DNA of 14,977 nt from NCBI GenBank assembly GCA_020059425.1, contig JAGVCD010000430.1, forward strand, positions 1 through 14,977, given 5' to 3'. Source of the DNA: Chamaesiphon sp. Its GTDB lineage: Bacteria > Cyanobacteriota > Cyanobacteriia > Cyanobacteriales > Chamaesiphonaceae. This document shows, in pieces, positions 12,736 through 14,977 of the stretch. The notes under the pieces were generated by a model. It had not been told where the DNA came from and ran no database searches. It saw nothing but the letters and a program-made list of their open reading frames with translations. The position numbers and the translations under genes are program-made. Position 1 is the stretch's first letter. Each line of letters opens with the position of its first letter.

Positions 12736-14685
12736 CTAAGGCTGCTGATTTTCGGGTCGGTGAGTTGGCTTGTGGTAAGGAATCACATTGCTTTTTTGAT
12801 CAACATCATTGAGTTCTTCTAGCACAGCGCTGGGAGATAGAGATGGAAGCTCTTCTTCGGCCACTAGCACCGCATCAATAACTCGATCAACATCGCTGTC
12901 GGACTTTCCTAGCAACTGACGGCGACGCTGCCAAGCCACTGCCCCCAAACCACCCACCGCTAAACCGCCAGCACCAGCAGCCAGCCACGACCAAGCGCCC
13001 CAGCCCCCCATTGATGATTTAGCACTGGGCTGGGCTTCAGCACCGTGCTCATCACCGTGGCTATCGGCACCACCCTTCAAAGATTGGGCATACAGCGACA
13101 TGGCTCCCTGTACTGCTACTCGATCTCCTGCAAACAGACCGGTTTTAATTTCTACTAAGTCTCCCGAAGTGCGACCAGTGGTGACAGCAACACTTTGGAA
13201 TTTGTCACCGCTCTGCACGTAGAGAGTTTTTTGTCCGTTAGCCGTCACCAAGGCCGCACTAGGAACCGCTAACACCGCCGGGGTGCGGTTGCCAGTCATT
13301 AGCTCCATTGTGGTAAACATCCCGGCTTTGAGGCGGCGATCGCTATTTTCTAGCACGGCTTGGACTGGTACCACTCTTTCTTCACCGACCAAGGTACCGA
13401 TGCGGCTGACGGTACCGCTAAAAGTTTGGTCGGGCAAACTAGCTACTTTCAGATTCACCTGTTGACCCAGAGAAACACTGGCCAAATCGCGCTCGTAAAT
13501 GTTGGCAGTAACTATTACTTGGCGATCGTCTACCACCTGCATCACTTTGGTATCACCAGATGTAACAGTCTGGCCCACAGTGGCAGCTATCTCGCTAACC
13601 GTACCGCTGAGCGGGGCTTTAATAGTCAATAACCCTCGCTCATCAGTAGCAGTGCCCAACTGTTTCAAGCGGGTATTGTAGCTGAGACCAACTAAGTCAT
13701 ACTGAGCTTTAGCTGCGTTGAGAGCCAATTGGGCGCGACGCAATTCAGCCTCGGCAGCCACTACTTCTTTTTGGGTGGAGGCTGTAACTAAGTTCGATCG
13801 AGCATCAGCTAGTCGAGTAGCCGAATCTTGCTTGTTCCTCACTGGCAGTTCTACCTCTGCTTTCCGCAATTCGGCCAGGGCAGCTAACACCTCGGGCTGC
13901 TGTTGAGCCTTTGTTAGCCTAGTCCGAGCCGCACCCAGCGCCGCCTGAGATTCCAATACCTGTCGGCGGGGCAAAGCACCACTGGCTGCTAGGCGCTGGT
14001 CTTGGGTGTATCGCTCTTGGGCTACGGCTACCTCGGTTTGGGCTTGAGCCGTCTCGCTTTTGGCGATCGCCAATTGGCGCTGATAGTTTTCTTGAGCCGC
14101 TTTGACGACCGACTTGGATTGCACCAGCGATTGGTCATTATTGTATTGTGCTTGGGCAGCAGTCAGACTGTCCTTGGCGCGGTTCAGTTCAGCAGCCCCA
14201 ATGGTGCGGTAGCGCTGGTAGTTGGTGATGGCAAGCTGCAAGCTGGCTTGGGCTTGCTGATAGTTCGCCCACAATTCGCTGCGTTTGCTTTGGGTACTAA
14301 TGCGCAAGTCAGCCAGCTCGGGGCTAGTGAGGGTGGCTAGGGGCTGGCCTTGTCTTACTGTGGCTCCCGGTTCTACCAACAAAGCAACGACCTTGCCGCT
14401 GACTGGAGCAGTAACTAAAGACTGCCGATCAGCCGCTAGTTCAATTTTCCCGGTGGCTGTTAGCCCCAGCTCTAGCGGTTTGGGGGTAATGGCTGCAACC
14501 TTTATACCAGCCTGCTGAGCAGTTGCTTGATCGATGGAGATCGATCCACTGCTGCCACCAGTGCTTTTAAATTCTTGGCCATGACTGTGACCACCACCAG
14601 CCATAGCTAGGCGGACAGCTACAAGCTGGGCAGCTAAGATGGGAATCACCAAAAATAAAGATTTCAACCGATTTCGCTGACTCAT
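12736..14685 (-). CDS. RND periplasmic adaptor (CusB/CzcB/NrsB-like) with C-terminal membrane anchor
   Basis: This is a long (649-residue) membrane fusion protein. A signal peptide or N-terminal anchor (1-29) is followed by GGGHSHG, a possible metal-binding start. A lipoyl-like half (VTAPVSGKVVALLVEPG, 91-107) precedes a very long Ala/Gln-rich coiled-coil hairpin (about 122-335). The second lipoyl half (LTIKAPLSGTVSEI), a beta-barrel (VNLKVASLPDQTFSGTVSRI) and a membrane-proximal domain follow. Unusually, it continues into a His-containing linker (SHGDEHG, about 542-548), a hydrophobic helix (562-585) and RRR, then an acidic tail of about 64 residues that should be cytoplasmic. Typical CusB/CzcB proteins are near 400-520 residues and lack this tail. 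It is first gene of the operon with the RND pump. A putative regulator motif lies 49 bases before its ATG. Confidence 0.92.
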   Translation of the reverse strand: MSQRNRLKSLFLVIPILAAQLVAVRLAMAGGGHSHGQEFKSTGGSSGSISIDQATAQQAGIKVAAITPKPLELGLTATGKIELAADRQSLVTAPVSGKVVALLVEPGATVRQGQPLATLTSPELADLRISTQSKRSELWANYQQAQASLQLAITNYQRYRTIGAAELNRAKDSLTAAQAQYNNDQSLVQSKSVVKAAQENYQRQLAIAKSETAQAQTEVAVAQERYTQDQRLAASGALPRRQVLESQAALGAARTRLTKAQQQPEVLAALAELRKAEVELPVRNKQDSATRLADARSNLVTASTQKEVVAAEAELRRAQLALNAAKAQYDLVGLSYNTRLKQLGTATDERGLLTIKAPLSGTVSEIAATVGQTVTSGDTKVMQVVDDRQVIVTANIYERDLASVSLGQQVNLKVASLPDQTFSGTVSRIGTLVGEERVVPVQAVLENSDRRLKAGMFTTMELMTGNRTPAVLAVPSAALVTANGQKTLYVQSGDKFQSVAVTTGRTSGDLVEIKTGLFAGDRVAVQGAMSLYAQSLKGGADSHGDEHGAEAQPSAKSSMGGWGAWSWLAAGAGGLAVGGLGAVAWQRRRQLLGKSDSDVDRVIDAVLVAEEELPSLSPSAVLEELNDVDQKSNVIPYHKPTHRPENQQP

Positions 14686-14734
14686 GATTACCAGAACCGG
14701 GATATGCTACTTTGCCCAGTGTGAGTGATCAGCC

Positions 14735-14750
14735 ATGAGGTTCAGATGAG
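14735..14750 (-). promoter_or_regulatory. Putative response-regulator site upstream of the RND operon
   Basis: On the coding strand the site reads CTCATCTGAACCTCAT. This is a direct repeat of CTCAT with an 11-bp period, 49 bases before the adaptor ATG. It matches the motif in the 9121-9173 inverted repeat at 12 of 15 positions and lies at a similar distance and orientation. A -10-like TAGCAT (14709-14704) lies 25 bases downstream, comparable with TAGTTC 23 bases from the motif at the DUF305 promoter. Binding by the local regulator is inferred. The rest of the 14686-14839 gap shows nothing clear. Confidence 0.55.
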
Positions 14751-14839
14751 ATTCTCTCCATCTTTTCATATCGAAAGCTTCTGTTTTTGTAGAGTACTAT
14801 ACTCGCCAGAATTGGCATTTAATCGCTCCTAGCCCGCAC

Positions 14840-14977
14840 TCAGCGCCCCATTGAGAACCCTTGCTCCGGTCGTTCCACAGTCCTTTCCCGTACCACTTCT
14901 ACCCCCTCTTCCAGCTCCAGCAACTGTTTGCGCTGGGCTTCCAGCCTGGGCATTTGCCGATCGCCTACTGTCCCAAA
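14840..14977 (-). CDS. 3' end of an unidentified gene (partial)
   Basis: A minus-strand frame is open from the window edge to a TGA at 14840-14842, giving 45 residues of a C-terminus. It is rich in Glu, Arg, Val and Leu (for example QRKQLLELEEGVEVVRE). Codon choice and GC content look like the neighbouring genes, and the stretch has a helical, possibly coiled-coil character. The start and main domain lie outside the window. No family is recognised. It ends about 155 bases before the adaptor ATG and may be a separate transcription unit, since a putative regulated promoter lies between them. Confidence 0.45.
   Translation of the reverse strand, partial: FGTVGDRQMPRLEAQRKQLLELEEGVEVVRERTVERPEQGFSMGR

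Noticed and set aside
1..14977. CRISPR array, tRNA, rRNA, integrase or attachment sites
   Set aside because: No regular direct-repeat array, cloverleaf with 3' acceptor, rRNA stretch or integrase-like frame was seen on either strand.

Overview
The window looks like a cyanobacterial accessory region for metal and sulfur stress. The octamer GCGATCGC (the HIP1 repeat that is over-represented in many cyanobacterial genomes) occurs at least eight times, for example near 2532, 4078, 4366, 5193, 9475, 10702, 13335 and 14062. Several proteins are also most like cyanobacterial metal-resistance families: an RppB/NrsS-type sensor kinase, a CopM-like tandem DUF305 lipoprotein, and an NrsD-like MFS exporter with a His-rich tail. 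The genus cannot be settled from the sequence alone. No transposase, tRNA, rRNA or CRISPR array was seen.

Left part (115-2687) is a sulfide/persulfide module. On the minus strand, a persulfide dioxygenase-like metallo-beta-lactamase, a rhodanese with a YgaP-like membrane tail and a TauE/SafE permease form a tight operon. It diverges from an ArsR-family regulator on the plus strand. The 100-base gap between them holds one 26-bp near-perfect palindrome, which covers consensus-like promoters pointing both ways.

Middle part (2680-9076) is all on the minus strand and seems to be two stacked transcription units. The upstream unit is DUF305 lipoprotein, small FixH/YtkA-like lipoprotein, OmpR-type response regulator and RppB-type histidine kinase. 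The downstream unit is MerR regulator, MauE/DoxX-like membrane protein, His-tailed MFS exporter and a second TauE/SafE permease. A MerR-type promoter with a 20-bp spacer and a dyad lies at the end of the kinase gene.

Right part (9077-14977) has a small secreted protein of unknown function on the plus strand. It ends at a strong hairpin shared with a convergent HME-RND efflux operon (periplasmic adaptor, then inner-membrane pump). The last 138 bases hold the 3' end of an unidentified minus-strand gene.

The parts appear connected by a 15-bp motif, TCATCNNAANCTCAT. It occurs once before the adaptor-pump operon and twice, as a perfect inverted repeat, between the lipoprotein/two-component operon and the secreted-protein gene. 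In all three cases it points the same way relative to the gene. This suggests one regulon, probably that of the local response regulator: periplasmic metal excess would be sensed by the kinase, and the DUF305 lipoprotein, the secreted protein and the RND pump would be induced together. Which metal (Cu/Ag or Ni/Co/Zn) is unresolved, because the gene set mixes copMRS-like and nrs-like features.
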